Assembly (NCBI GenBank): GCA_003150615.1
Contig: QALN01000003.1
Location: 211,405-275,404, forward strand
DNA length: 64,000 nt
Direction of reading: 5' to 3'
Origin: Flavobacteriales bacterium
Lineage (GTDB): Bacteria > Bacteroidota > Bacteroidia > Flavobacteriales > UBA1820
The notes under the pieces are model-generated. The model searched no databases and was not told where the DNA came from. It saw only the letters and a list, made by a program, of their open reading frames with translations. Position numbers and translations under genes: made by a program. Positions 8,608-16,563 of this stretch are shown here, piece by piece (within the stretch, counting starts at the first letter, position 1; each line of letters opens with the position of its first letter).

Positions 8608-9858
8608 TTAATGAGCCGTTTGTTTTTCTTTTTCCGCCACTTCATTGTGTTTGAAGAATATGGCGAAAAGTATGGCCAGGACCATTACGTAACCGGCAAA
8701 ACACAGCCAAATGGACTGCCAGTCTTTCATGCCGTCGGCCGCGGTGAAGAACTTTCCGATGATAATGCCGCTCGTCCAGCTGCCTAATACCGCGCCGAAT
8801 CCGTTGGCCATCATTATAAACAAACCCTGTGCCGACGAGCGTATTTTCGGGCTGGTGGATTTGTCGACGAACAGCGAGCCGGATATGTTGAAGAAATCGA
8901 ATGCCATACCGTATACGATACACGAGAGGATAATCATCCACAGTCCTCCTTCCGGATTGCTGAATGCGAACAGCCCGAAACGGAACACCCATGCCAGCAT
9001 GCTTGTCAGTATCACGGCTTTTATTCCGAAACGTTTCAGAAAGAAAGGAATGGCAAGTATAAATACGATTTCCGATACCTGGGATATCGAAAGTATTATA
9101 GTGGAATACCTTACCACAAACGAATCGGGATAGGCATATTTGAAATCGTCGAGAAACACATCGCCGTAGGCATTGGTCAGTTGTAACGCAGCGCCCAAGA
9201 ATATACTGAACAGGAAAAACAATGCCATTTTACGGTCCTTGAACAGTTTGAATGCTTCCAGTCCGAGTATCTGTGCAAGCGTCCTGCCTTTGCCTGCTGT
9301 GTTCTGCGGAGGCGCTGCCGGCAGGGAAAACGCGTACAAACCGAGTAATATGGCCGAAACGCCCGCTATGTAAAATTGGTTTTCCGAGGCTTTGTTCCCT
9401 GTCAGGTTTGTAAGCCACATGGCGGCGATGAAGCCCACCGTCCCCCATACGCGTATCGGAGGAAAGTGTTTCACCGTGTCGAGGTTGGCTTTGTTGAGCG
9501 AACTGTACGCTATCGAATACGACAGGGCAAGGGAAGGCATGTAAAATATCATTCCCAGCAGTATCACCCAAAAAAACGTCACAGGGTCGTCTACGACCGG
9601 AAGCGAAATAAATGTTATCCCGTACAGGATATGCAGTATTCCGTATAGTCTTTCGGAATTTATCCATCGGTCGGCAATCATGCCGCAGAGTGCAGGCATA
9701 AAAATGGAGGATATTCCCATGGTCGAGAATATGATCCCGAAATCCTCGCTCGCCCAGTGCTTGGTTCCGAACCAGTAATTGCCAATAGTGATCATCCATG
9801 CTCCCCAAACGAAGAACTGGAAGAAATTCATCGTTATGAGCCTTAGTTTTAAACTCAT
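8608..9858 (-). CDS. Nucleoside:H+ symporter-like MFS transporter
   Basis: This 416-residue inner-membrane protein has about 12 hydrophobic helices. The opening MSLKLRLITMNFFQFFVWGAWMITIG and the later GMIADRWINSERL, FPPIRVWGTVGFI and NISGSLFVDKSTSPKIRSSAQGLF fit the NupG/XapB nucleoside symporter family. The substrate is probably a nucleoside, but related carriers take other compounds. A TAACTTTG box at 9927-9934 (minus strand) is a good -7 element about 70 bases upstream. It is separated from the transketolase genes by about 175 bases, so it may be its own unit. Confidence 0.85.
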   Translation of the reverse strand: MSLKLRLITMNFFQFFVWGAWMITIGNYWFGTKHWASEDFGIIFSTMGISSIFMPALCGMIADRWINSERLYGILHILYGITFISLPVVDDPVTFFWVILLGMIFYMPSLALSYSIAYSSLNKANLDTVKHFPPIRVWGTVGFIAAMWLTNLTGNKASENQFYIAGVSAILLGLYAFSLPAAPPQNTAGKGRTLAQILGLEAFKLFKDRKMALFFLFSIFLGAALQLTNAYGDVFLDDFKYAYPDSFVVRYSTIILSISQVSEIVFILAIPFFLKRFGIKAVILTSMLAWVFRFGLFAFSNPEGGLWMIILSCIVYGMAFDFFNISGSLFVDKSTSPKIRSSAQGLFIMMANGFGAVLGSWTSGIIIGKFFTAADGMKDWQSIWLCFAGYVMVLAILFAIFFKHNEVAEKEKQTAH

Positions 9859-10053
9859 GTTATCCGTGTTGTTTTTTTTGCCGGCGGATAATTCCCCGGA
9901 TGTTTTTATCTTTGATAAATGACGCGCAAAGTTAAGTATAAGAAATTGTTTAAATTTTGATTGTTCCGGCTTTTTTTGTCCTGCTCGTTTAAGTCCGAAT
10001 TGTACCGTATGCTGACATGAACGATCAAAAAAAATCTCCTGCGGGAAAATTGA

Positions 10054-10084
10054 AAGGCTTCTTAAGCCTTTTTCATTATCTTTG
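10054..10084 (+). promoter_or_regulatory. Promoter element with overlapping inverted repeat upstream of the deacetylase-like gene
   Basis: TATCTTTG at 10077-10084 matches the TAnnTTTG -7 element. A hairpin-forming repeat (AAGGCTT, CT, AAGCCTT) at 10054-10070 lies where the spacer of such a promoter would be, so it could be an operator. A clear -33 TTTG is absent. Confidence 0.45.
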
Positions 10085-10118
10085 AAACCTCAGTTTACAT
10101 CTAAAAAAACGATATGAA

Positions 10119-10940
10119 ATGAAAAAGAGCATTTTTTACGCATTTATCCTCGCCGCATCAGTGTGGGCCGCCGGCTGCGCCAAGGCGAAACAGCCCCTCG
10201 AACTCGTAACCGACCAGTATGGGGTTGCATACAAAGTAAATCCTTCGGAAAAAAACGTTTATCTGGTGTTTACCGGACATTACAGCACGGATGACGACGG
10301 ACACTTCGAAAATTTCGACGGAGCGGACGATGTCCTGAAAATAATGGCCGAGCATGACGTGAAAGGATCGTTTTTTCCCACCGGCAACTGTTTCCGTGTG
10401 GACCGTTACCAACAGGTTATAAAAGACATAATATCGCAGGGACACTACCTCTCGGCCCATTCGGACAAGCACCTGTTGCTTTGCTCGTACGGCGACCGCA
10501 GTGAAAATTACGTCACAGAGGATTCCCTTACCCGCGATATACAGGGTATGGAGGCGGAACTGGAAAAATTCGGACTTACCAAAGATCAGTATTACTGGAT
10601 GATACCGCCTTACGAGCACTACAACCAGTTCAGTGCCGACATACTCCGCAAACTGGGTTACCACCTTGTCAATCCCACTCAGGGGCTCGTTACCGGCATG
10701 GACTGGATGGGACCCGAGCATCCGCAGTACCATTCGGCACAGAAACTCATCGACAATATATGGAAATACGAAGCCGAGAATACTCTCGACGGAGCCGTGA
10801 TCCTGGTACACGCGATGGACTATCCCAACCGCACGGACGATGACCGCCTGTACACGCATCTGGGTGAGATCATAGAAAAATTAAAAGAAAAAGGTTATGG
10901 CTTTAAGACATTCAAGGATGTAATAGCCGCCGAAAAATAA
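10119..10940 (+). CDS. Polysaccharide deacetylase (NodB)-like lipoprotein
   Basis: This 273-residue protein has a lipoprotein signal with Cys20 (AAGC). The rest resembles a carbohydrate esterase 4 domain: a DDDG at 58-61 in the place of the usual TFDDG, metal-ligand motif H114-S-D-K-H118, IPPYEHYN at 162-169 and an ILVHAMD near 228-234. Enzymes of this family remove acetyl groups from peptidoglycan or other glycans. Motif 1 and the Arg of motif 3 are unusual (see findings), so activity is uncertain. An upstream ATG at 10114 meets a stop after two codons, so the second ATG is the start. Confidence 0.75.
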   Translation: MKKSIFYAFILAASVWAAGCAKAKQPLELVTDQYGVAYKVNPSEKNVYLVFTGHYSTDDDGHFENFDGADDVLKIMAEHDVKGSFFPTGNCFRVDRYQQVIKDIISQGHYLSAHSDKHLLLCSYGDRSENYVTEDSLTRDIQGMEAELEKFGLTKDQYYWMIPPYEHYNQFSADILRKLGYHLVNPTQGLVTGMDWMGPEHPQYHSAQKLIDNIWKYEAENTLDGAVILVHAMDYPNRTDDDRLYTHLGEIIEKLKEKGYGFKTFKDVIAAEK

Positions 10941-10952
10941 CGTTCAAAAGAT

Positions 10953-11001
10953 AACCGCTCAAAAAAAGCGGGGCCTTTGGCCCCGCTTTTTTTGAGCGGT
11001 T
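10953..11001. terminator. Bidirectional terminator between convergent genes
   Basis: A perfect inverted repeat of 23 bp with a 3-nt TTT loop: an outer AACCGCTC arm, an A7/T7 tract and an inner GCGGGGCC arm. It serves the plus-strand deacetylase-like gene and the minus-strand lipoprotein pair. Confidence 0.9.
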
Positions 11002-11017
11002 CATTGAAACATCCGGG

Positions 11018-11578
11018 TTATTTTTCGGCGAACGAACCGAGTACCTTTTCCCTGACGGCGGAATATTTTTTCATATCTTTTTCCTGGCAGAAAAATACCA
11101 GCTGGTAGTAGTTTTGCTTTCCTTCTATGCAGGCTATGTCGTACATGAAATGCACCCCGTCGGATATTATGGTAAAACTGTTGGAAATACGCGGCAGAGC
11201 ATTTACCACCAGGGTATCCGAATCGATGTCGGATATTATATCCAGACCGTCCACATCGTTCCCCCACGCATCCAGTACCACGCTGTTATATCCGGCCAGA
11301 TCCGGCGTATAATAATCCGAAAGTCCCTCGTCCGACAGCATTTGCGCGAATATTTCCTTATCTTCTTCTATCACCATGGTGTACAGTCCCTTTATCAGGT
11401 TTACATAACATACGGCCGCATCTTCGTTCATGGACTTGTTTTCCCTCGCCTGTGAGGGCACTTCCAAAGAGAAACTGCCTGTTTCCACCGTTTTCGTGCC
11501 TCGGCCCGCATCCCCTGCCGGTGAGCACCCGGTGATAACCAGAATGAAAATAAGAATGACAGAAATCGTTTTTTTCAT
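11018..11578 (-). CDS. Lipoprotein of unknown function, copy B of a tandem pair
   Basis: This 186-residue protein has a lipoprotein signal (VITGC, Cys18). It is a paralogue of the gene directly upstream: TGSFSLEVPS, YYTPDLAGYN, DTLVVNALPRISNSF and KYSAVREKVLGSFAEK align with matching segments in the neighbour in the same order and spacing. The family is not one I recognise. The domain of about 150 residues appears to start after a short linker and is rich in strands. The gap to the upstream copy is 50 bases, so they are likely one operon ending at the large palindrome. Confidence 0.7.
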   Translation of the reverse strand: MKKTISVILIFILVITGCSPAGDAGRGTKTVETGSFSLEVPSQARENKSMNEDAAVCYVNLIKGLYTMVIEEDKEIFAQMLSDEGLSDYYTPDLAGYNSVVLDAWGNDVDGLDIISDIDSDTLVVNALPRISNSFTIISDGVHFMYDIACIEGKQNYYQLVFFCQEKDMKKYSAVREKVLGSFAEK

Positions 11579-11628
11579 GGTAGTAGCGTATTTGATTCAA
11601 AATTAAAAAAAAGACAAAGTGTGTCGAA

Positions 11629-12270
11629 TTATTGGTTTTCCCGGAACGAACCGAGTACCTTGCCCCGCAAGGCATCGTATTTGTCTGAAACGGTCCTCGG
11701 CATTGACAGATATATCATGTAAAACGCATCCTTCCCTTCTGTGAAAACGTAACTGGTTTCAAAATCTGTACCGTCTATTTCGATAATGAAACTGTTGTCT
11801 ATGCGTTTCATCCCGTTCACAACGGACGTATCGGCAGTAACGGAGGACACGAGTTTAACACCTTCCACGGCATTGTCTCCGTTTGCCACGTTTGCCATGC
11901 ATAATTTGTTGTAGCCGTACAGGTCCGGCGTTACGACGCTTTTCAGATCGTTGCTTTCTACAAAATCCGAAAGTTCTTTCTTGCCCATCTTATAAACCCC
12001 TAGATGTATTCCTGAAGTCGTGTCGCCGTACGTTATCTCTGACTCGGGGTCCAGATGGCTGTAATTGTGCATCATGGCAGGAACTTCCATGCTGAAACGT
12101 CCCGATGTCACCGTTTTGGTGATACTGTCGTTTATAGCTGACACAGCGATGTCGCTGATATCCTCCGTGATCCCGCCTATGCCTTGCGCCTCATCCGGAG
12201 CCTGTTGCTCCGAAAGACCGCCGCACGAATACAGTACTGCGGCGAATATTGCCAAAACTGCCTTTTTCAT
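11629..12270 (-). CDS. Lipoprotein of unknown function, copy A of a tandem pair
   Basis: This 213-residue protein has a lipoprotein signal (LYSC, Cys16) and a longer linker after the Cys than its neighbour. It shares SGRFSMEVPA, VVTPDLYGYN, DTSVVNGMKRIDNSF and KYDALRGKVLGSFREN with the downstream copy. It also has a GVYKMGKKELSDFVE segment corresponding to GLYTMVIEEDKEIFAQ in the other. No enzymatic motif is visible. The upstream neighbour cysQ is about 115 bases away on the same strand. Confidence 0.7.
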   Translation of the reverse strand: MKKAVLAIFAAVLYSCGGLSEQQAPDEAQGIGGITEDISDIAVSAINDSITKTVTSGRFSMEVPAMMHNYSHLDPESEITYGDTTSGIHLGVYKMGKKELSDFVESNDLKSVVTPDLYGYNKLCMANVANGDNAVEGVKLVSSVTADTSVVNGMKRIDNSFIIEIDGTDFETSYVFTEGKDAFYMIYLSMPRTVSDKYDALRGKVLGSFRENQ

Positions 12271-12385
12271 ATCCTTATGTGTTTTTGTAAAAGCAACCGG
12301 CGCCGTCTGTCGTACACGCCGCGCAAATCAATGACTGCTATGTTGCTTCCGGCTGTACCGGAAATTAAAGAACCCGTACCGGCAT

Positions 12386-13204
12386 TTAGAGTTCCCTTGC
12401 CGGATTTTTCACCGTAAAATCGGAACTGCGCAGCACCTGTTTGTTGTACATAAGCGGCTCGCCGGTTTCTATCGAGCGCAACGGCATGCCCAAAGAGCGC
12501 AAAAGTGCGTCGCCTGCGGCCGTGTCCCATTCCATAACGCTGCCCATCCTCGTGTATTCGTCCGCCAGTCCTTCGGCCAGGGTACAGTATTTGACGCAAC
12601 TGCCCATGGGTAATATCTCGGCGCCGGGAATGCGTTCCGTCAGTGCTTTGTAATAATCTTCCGTCGCTTTGGTGCGTGCCGACTTGCTTGCAAGGCATAT
12701 GTAGTGGCCCGTGCGGGCGGAAGCAGGAAGCTGTGACGCACGTATTTCGTCCACTCCTGAAAAAGACGCCGCCCCTGGTTGTACCGATGCTTTCACTGCC
12801 GGTATTTTGTCCGTACCGAAGTAAAGCGCTTTGTCTTCCGGCAGGTATATGACGCCGAAAACAGGCGAACCTTTCCTGCAAAGGGCTATGTTGACTCCGT
12901 ATTGCGGAGAGCCGTTTATAAACTCTTTGGTGCCGTCCAGCGGGTCCACGATAAATACTTCGTCCCAGTTTTTACGTACCGAATAGTCTTCTTCGGCCCC
13001 TTCCTCGCTTATCACGGGAATGCCTGTCTGTCCCAGAAAAGAGTTTATTGTATCCTGTGCGGCGTAATCGGCATCCGTGACAGGCGAATTGTCAGCTTTT
13101 TCCTTTACCGAATACCGGGCTTTGTTTTTTACTTCCAGGATGGCTCCTCCGGCCTTTACGGCCGCGTTTACCATATCGAGTAATATCCTTTCGTCCCTGT
13201 CCAT
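12386..13204 (-). CDS. cysQ: 3'(2'),5'-bisphosphate nucleotidase CysQ
   Basis: This 272-residue member of the inositol-monophosphatase superfamily removes the 3'-phosphate from PAP, the by-product of sulfate assimilation and of 4'-phosphopantetheine transfer. It has the metal-binding signature DPLDGTKEFI with an upstream ISEEGAEED, and the second motif EWDTAAGDALL. Length is normal. It begins 13 bases after deoC on the same strand, so the two are probably cotranscribed even though their functions are not obviously linked. Confidence 0.94.
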   Translation of the reverse strand: MDRDERILLDMVNAAVKAGGAILEVKNKARYSVKEKADNSPVTDADYAAQDTINSFLGQTGIPVISEEGAEEDYSVRKNWDEVFIVDPLDGTKEFINGSPQYGVNIALCRKGSPVFGVIYLPEDKALYFGTDKIPAVKASVQPGAASFSGVDEIRASQLPASARTGHYICLASKSARTKATEDYYKALTERIPGAEILPMGSCVKYCTLAEGLADEYTRMGSVMEWDTAAGDALLRSLGMPLRSIETGEPLMYNKQVLRSSDFTVKNPAREL

Positions 13205-13217
13205 CGCGCGAGTGGGT

Positions 13218-13961
13218 TTAATATGCGGACGATGCGCTTTGTCCGTCGGCCAGTTTTTTTGCCGATGAGGTGCCTATGCGCGTCACTCCAGCTTCTATCA
13301 TTCTTTTGGCAGTTTCCATGTCGCGCACACCTCCGGCGGCCTTTACAGGCAGCGGAGAACCGTACTCCTTCATTATCTTCACGGCTTCTATCGTAGCTCC
13401 CGAAGGTTTTCCGTTTTCCGTCTTATAGAAGCCGGTCGATGTCTTGAGGAACACGCGGGACGCGTTCGCCTCTCCGAAGTTTTCAAGAACCACGTCGCGT
13501 ATCAGCTCCGACAGGCCTTCTATTTCGTCTTCGCGCAGCGCTGCCGTTTCCAGTATCCATTTTGCGGTTTTACCGGCGTTAAGCGTCAGCTCCGTGCAGC
13601 GGCGGACTTCTTCGGCTACGGTTTCCGTTTTTCCGCGCTTGTACATCGGGTAGTTTACCACGAAATCCAGCTCGTCGGCTCCGTTTAATATAGACTGCTT
13701 CGCCTCGGCCATTTTTTCGTCTATCGAATACGTGCCTTCGGGAAAACCTATCACCGTGCCAACGAGTACTTTCGAGCCTACCTGGTCTATCATCTTCCGG
13801 GCATCGGCTACCATGTCCGGACGTATCATTATCAGTTTGAAGTGTTCCGCTATGGCCTCCTGTATGTAACCGTGTGCTATTTCCCGGTATTTTTCGACCG
13901 GTATGCCGGCTCTTTCAGGTGTGTCGAGGTACGTCGAATCGAGGTATTGTTTTATGTCCAT
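13218..13961 (-). CDS. deoC: Deoxyribose-phosphate aldolase DeoC
   Basis: This 247-residue TIM-barrel enzyme splits 2-deoxyribose 5-phosphate into acetaldehyde and glyceraldehyde 3-phosphate. Conserved parts are VLVGTVIGFPEG, FLKTSTGFY with the Schiff-base Lys, and VKAAGGVRDMETA followed by GVTRIGTSSA. A TAAATTTG element at 13992-13999 (minus strand) lies 30 bases upstream and may be its promoter, although I do not see a good -33 box. Together with the nucleoside-type transporter at 8.6 kb it suggests nucleoside salvage, but the genes are not adjacent. Confidence 0.96.
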   Translation of the reverse strand: MDIKQYLDSTYLDTPERAGIPVEKYREIAHGYIQEAIAEHFKLIMIRPDMVADARKMIDQVGSKVLVGTVIGFPEGTYSIDEKMAEAKQSILNGADELDFVVNYPMYKRGKTETVAEEVRRCTELTLNAGKTAKWILETAALREDEIEGLSELIRDVVLENFGEANASRVFLKTSTGFYKTENGKPSGATIEAVKIMKEYGSPLPVKAAGGVRDMETAKRMIEAGVTRIGTSSAKKLADGQSASSAY

Positions 13962-14149
13962 TTCGTTTTGATTTTATTGTTTCGTAGGGTACAAATTTAA
14001 TTTAATAAACCGTACATACCTAAGAATAAAGGTAAAAAATGGGATAAATGCCGCCTCTTTGCGCGCCGATGTGCGGGTATATTGCTGCCGATGTGCGGCG
14101 CGGGTGCTCTTGTGAAGATATAAAAAGGCTGAAAGTATGCGCTGTACGA

Positions 14150-14184
14150 TAAAAAAATAAGACTTGTCAAAAGCTTGACAAGTC
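14150..14184 (-). terminator. Minus-strand hairpin terminator
   Basis: Inverted repeat 14161-14169 / 14176-14184, followed on the minus strand by TTATTTTTTT. Confidence 0.8.
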
Positions 14185-14240
14185 CTAAAAACTAACCTAA
14201 ACTCAAAACTATAACTATGAAACTACTACTTTTCTATTTT
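14150..14240 (-). ncRNA. Candidate small RNA, about 90 nt
   Basis: On the minus strand a Bacteroidota-type promoter at 14246-14279 is followed by about 50 bases of A/T-rich, mostly unstructured sequence. A 9-bp perfect hairpin (GACTTGTCA, AGCTTT, TGACAAGTC) at 14161-14184 and a T-rich tail at 14150-14160 come next. No open frame of note lies inside. The next upstream minus-strand gene ends 100 bases before the promoter, so the hairpin may also be that gene's terminator. The RNA itself is inference and its targets are unknown. Confidence 0.45.
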
Positions 14241-14245
14241 GACGC

Positions 14246-14279
14246 TGCAAATGTAATATGTTTTTGTGCCGCGCGCAAT
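14246..14279 (-). promoter_or_regulatory. Promoter-like site facing the candidate small RNA
   Basis: TACATTTG followed by CA (plus-strand bases 14246-14255) matches TAnnTTTG exactly. A TTGC sits 19 bases further upstream, close to the -33 TTTG consensus. Confidence 0.55.
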
Positions 14280-14354
14280 ATTTTCGCGCATAAATTTTTG
14301 TAAAAAAGGCGTATTTAACATTTTTGCCGCCGTGAAATACGTTCCACGTACGTT

Positions 14355-15404
14355 TCAAGCCCTTTGTTTTTCCTCACGATGCAGACGTATGGTTTTCGCA
14401 CGGCTTATCATCATAAGGGCCACACCTCCGGTAAGTATCTGCATTATGGTTTGCGTGGCGTGGTTGAGCGTAGCGAACGCCATCGCTATGTTGGGCGTTA
14501 TGGCCGCTATGCCAAGTATCGGTATGCCTATTTTCATCGCCGTGTGGTATGCGCCTATGCCTCCCTGCACTGGTACGAGCTGGGCCAGCCCTCCGACTGT
14601 CATAAGGTACAGTATGTTCGCCGCGGACAACGACGACGTTTCCCGGAATGCGTAGCTCATGAAAAATATCATAAGGTAATACATGAGCCATATCAGTACC
14701 GTGTAGCTCACGAAAGCCCATTTTCGGGGCAGGCGCGTCACTGTCTTTATCCCTTCGGCCATGCCGGATATGAAATCGGCTATGCGGTGGTAAAGTATCG
14801 TATGGCGGAGCTTTTTGCGGAACACGTATATTATAAGTATACAGGCCGCCAGCATGCCCAGAAGTATGTATTTATAATCCATCGCCGGTGGAGCCGACCC
14901 TGCGTCTTTGCGTATGGTTATCAGCTCGTATGCGAAAGTTTCGATATTGTCGTACTGGAGCATGAACGTGAGCATAATGCTCAGGGCGAGCATTATCACG
15001 TCTATTGCGCGTTCCAGTATCACCGTGCCCAGGAGTTTGCTCACCGGTATTCCTTCGGCCTGGTTCATGGCGGTGCAGCGGGCCACTTCACCTGCGCGCG
15101 GCACTACCAGGTTCGCTATGTACGTCACGGTGACCGAATTTACCGAGTTTGCGACCGATATGTTCCGGTAGCCCATTGCTTCGAGCGGTATGAGCCATCG
15201 TATCCCTATCAGCACGAATGCGGCGTATCCGGTTATGAAAGAAAGGGCCACGTAGAAATAATCGGCCTGTTTGATCGCCGACCATATGCTGGCCAGATCG
15301 AGTCCTGAAAATGCGTAGTAAAGCAGCCCAAGAGCCATTGCCGGCAATAATACGAACTTCACCGAGAACGAAACGGTTCTTTTTACGGCTGGGTTTATGG
15401 CCAT
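14355..15404 (-). CDS. Flippase-like integral membrane protein (LPG synthase TM domain family)
   Basis: This 349-residue protein has about eight membrane helices and belongs to the UPF0104/YbhN-like family, the membrane part of lysylphosphatidylglycerol synthases. Seen are NSVTVTYIANLVVPRAGEVARCTAM near residues 87-111 and GGLAQLVPVQGGIGAYHTAM in the C-terminal half, both typical. There is no C-terminal aminoacyl-transfer domain, so it is more likely a lipid or glycolipid transport protein. It is divergent from the acyltransferase and glycosyltransferase genes, which also handle envelope lipids. Confidence 0.88.
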   Translation of the reverse strand: MAINPAVKRTVSFSVKFVLLPAMALGLLYYAFSGLDLASIWSAIKQADYFYVALSFITGYAAFVLIGIRWLIPLEAMGYRNISVANSVNSVTVTYIANLVVPRAGEVARCTAMNQAEGIPVSKLLGTVILERAIDVIMLALSIMLTFMLQYDNIETFAYELITIRKDAGSAPPAMDYKYILLGMLAACILIIYVFRKKLRHTILYHRIADFISGMAEGIKTVTRLPRKWAFVSYTVLIWLMYYLMIFFMSYAFRETSSLSAANILYLMTVGGLAQLVPVQGGIGAYHTAMKIGIPILGIAAITPNIAMAFATLNHATQTIMQILTGGVALMMISRAKTIRLHREEKQRA

Positions 15405-15540
15405 TTTTGTGTCTGCTTGTATGTTGTTTTTCTTTACGTTCTTTTACCCTTCGCGTAACCGTGCAAATATCGCATTTTTTTTACGATATGCGGAAAAATG
15501 TCGTACAATTATGGCGGCGTCAGGTCCTGGACGGAGCAAG

Positions 15541-15568
15541 TGCCCGTCCAGTTGGAGCAGGACGGGCA
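15541..15568. repeat. Hairpin-forming inverted repeat in the divergent region
   Basis: TGCCCGTCC at 15541-15549 pairs with GGACGGGCA at 15560-15568. No T tract follows on either strand, so it is more likely an operator or a 5'-leader hairpin of the acyltransferase operon than a terminator. TATTTTTG at 15630-15637 is a possible -7 element closer to that gene. Confidence 0.45.
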
Positions 15569-15660
15569 TTCCTGCCGTCCGCAGGCTATTTTAGATGCAA
15601 TATTCCGCCGCTTGTAAAAGTATTTTGCGTATTTTTGCCAGTTGTAACAATTGACGCGCT

Positions 15661-16563
15661 ATGTTTGCCAAAGCCGGATTTTTTATCGTAAAGATGCTTT
15701 CACGGATACCTTTCGGGGTTATGTACGTTCTGTCGGACATATCCTCCTGGATGCTCTTCCATGTGATAAGGTATCGCCGGAGTGTGGTTATGGGCAATCT
15801 TTCCATGTGTTTTCCTGAGAAAAGCTCCGGCGAATTGAAAAAAATAGCGCGCGATTTCTACCGGGGATTTACCGACACGATGCTCGAATCCGTAAAAATG
15901 CTTACCATAAGCCCGGAAGAAGCGTCGAAAAGGTTCCGTTATCAGGATGAGGACAAACTACGCAGTTTTCTTAACGACGGTCATGACCACATAATGATAT
16001 TCGGGCATTGTTCCAACTGGGAATGGCTCATGTTCACCCAACTCATTTTCCCTAAAATGCACCTTGTAGCCCTTTACCAGAAGATAGAAAACCCGTTCAT
16101 AAACGCCTGCACGAGGCACGCCCGCGAACGGTTCGGAATGGAGGCCATGGAAGCCAAAAACGCCCTTTTAGGGCTTTCCCGCCTTAAGAACGACGGTAAT
16201 TCGATGGCAGCGTTCGTAGCCGACCAAAGCCCTGCCCGCCAATTGATAAAACACCGTGTAAAGTTTTTCGGCATAGACACCCCGGCGCATATCGGCGCGC
16301 ACCAGATAGCCACCAGGCTTAAATTCGGGGTGATATTCCTCGAAATGCGCCGTATCTCTCGCGGGCATTACCTTGCTGTCACGGAAAAGATATACACCCC
16401 CGGCGAACCGGTAGGGCAGTACGAGATAATAGACCGCTTTTTCGACCGCCTCGAAAAACAGATAAGGCGCGATCCGTCTTGCTGGCTGTGGACGCACCGA
16501 CGTTGGAAATACGCGGATTTAAAAAACGATCAGAAGAAAACTTCCGTCGATGAACGAAAATAA
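15661..16563 (+). CDS. LpxL/HtrB-type lysophospholipid acyltransferase
   Basis: This 300-residue inner-membrane-associated enzyme has the HX4E catalytic motif of lipid A late acyltransferases (H116-C-S-N-W-E121), a FVADQSP segment, and a C-terminal PSCWLWTHRRWK that is a hallmark of the family. It probably adds a secondary acyl chain to the lipid A precursor. The 3' end overlaps the next glycosyltransferase by 14 bases, which suggests translational coupling. Confidence 0.93.
   Translation: MFAKAGFFIVKMLSRIPFGVMYVLSDISSWMLFHVIRYRRSVVMGNLSMCFPEKSSGELKKIARDFYRGFTDTMLESVKMLTISPEEASKRFRYQDEDKLRSFLNDGHDHIMIFGHCSNWEWLMFTQLIFPKMHLVALYQKIENPFINACTRHARERFGMEAMEAKNALLGLSRLKNDGNSMAAFVADQSPARQLIKHRVKFFGIDTPAHIGAHQIATRLKFGVIFLEMRRISRGHYLAVTEKIYTPGEPVGQYEIIDRFFDRLEKQIRRDPSCWLWTHRRWKYADLKNDQKKTSVDERK

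Larger units (their letters stand above)
13962..14354. other. Intergenic region holding a candidate small RNA and the deoC promoter
   Basis: About 393 bases without a convincing protein gene. The parts I can name are the deoC -7 box (13992-13999), a minus-strand hairpin terminator (14150-14184) and a minus-strand promoter (14246-14279) that together bracket a transcript of about 90 nt. Confidence 0.6.

Noticed and set aside
14217..14303. A plus-strand mini-frame of 28 codons opposite the candidate small RNA
   Set aside because: It has no recognisable ribosome-binding site and overlaps the minus-strand promoter; the minus-strand reading explains more of the features.
14364..15308. A long plus-strand frame opposite the flippase-like gene
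   Set aside because: It is rich in Tyr, His, Arg and Cys with no motif, as expected of an antisense shadow of a membrane protein.
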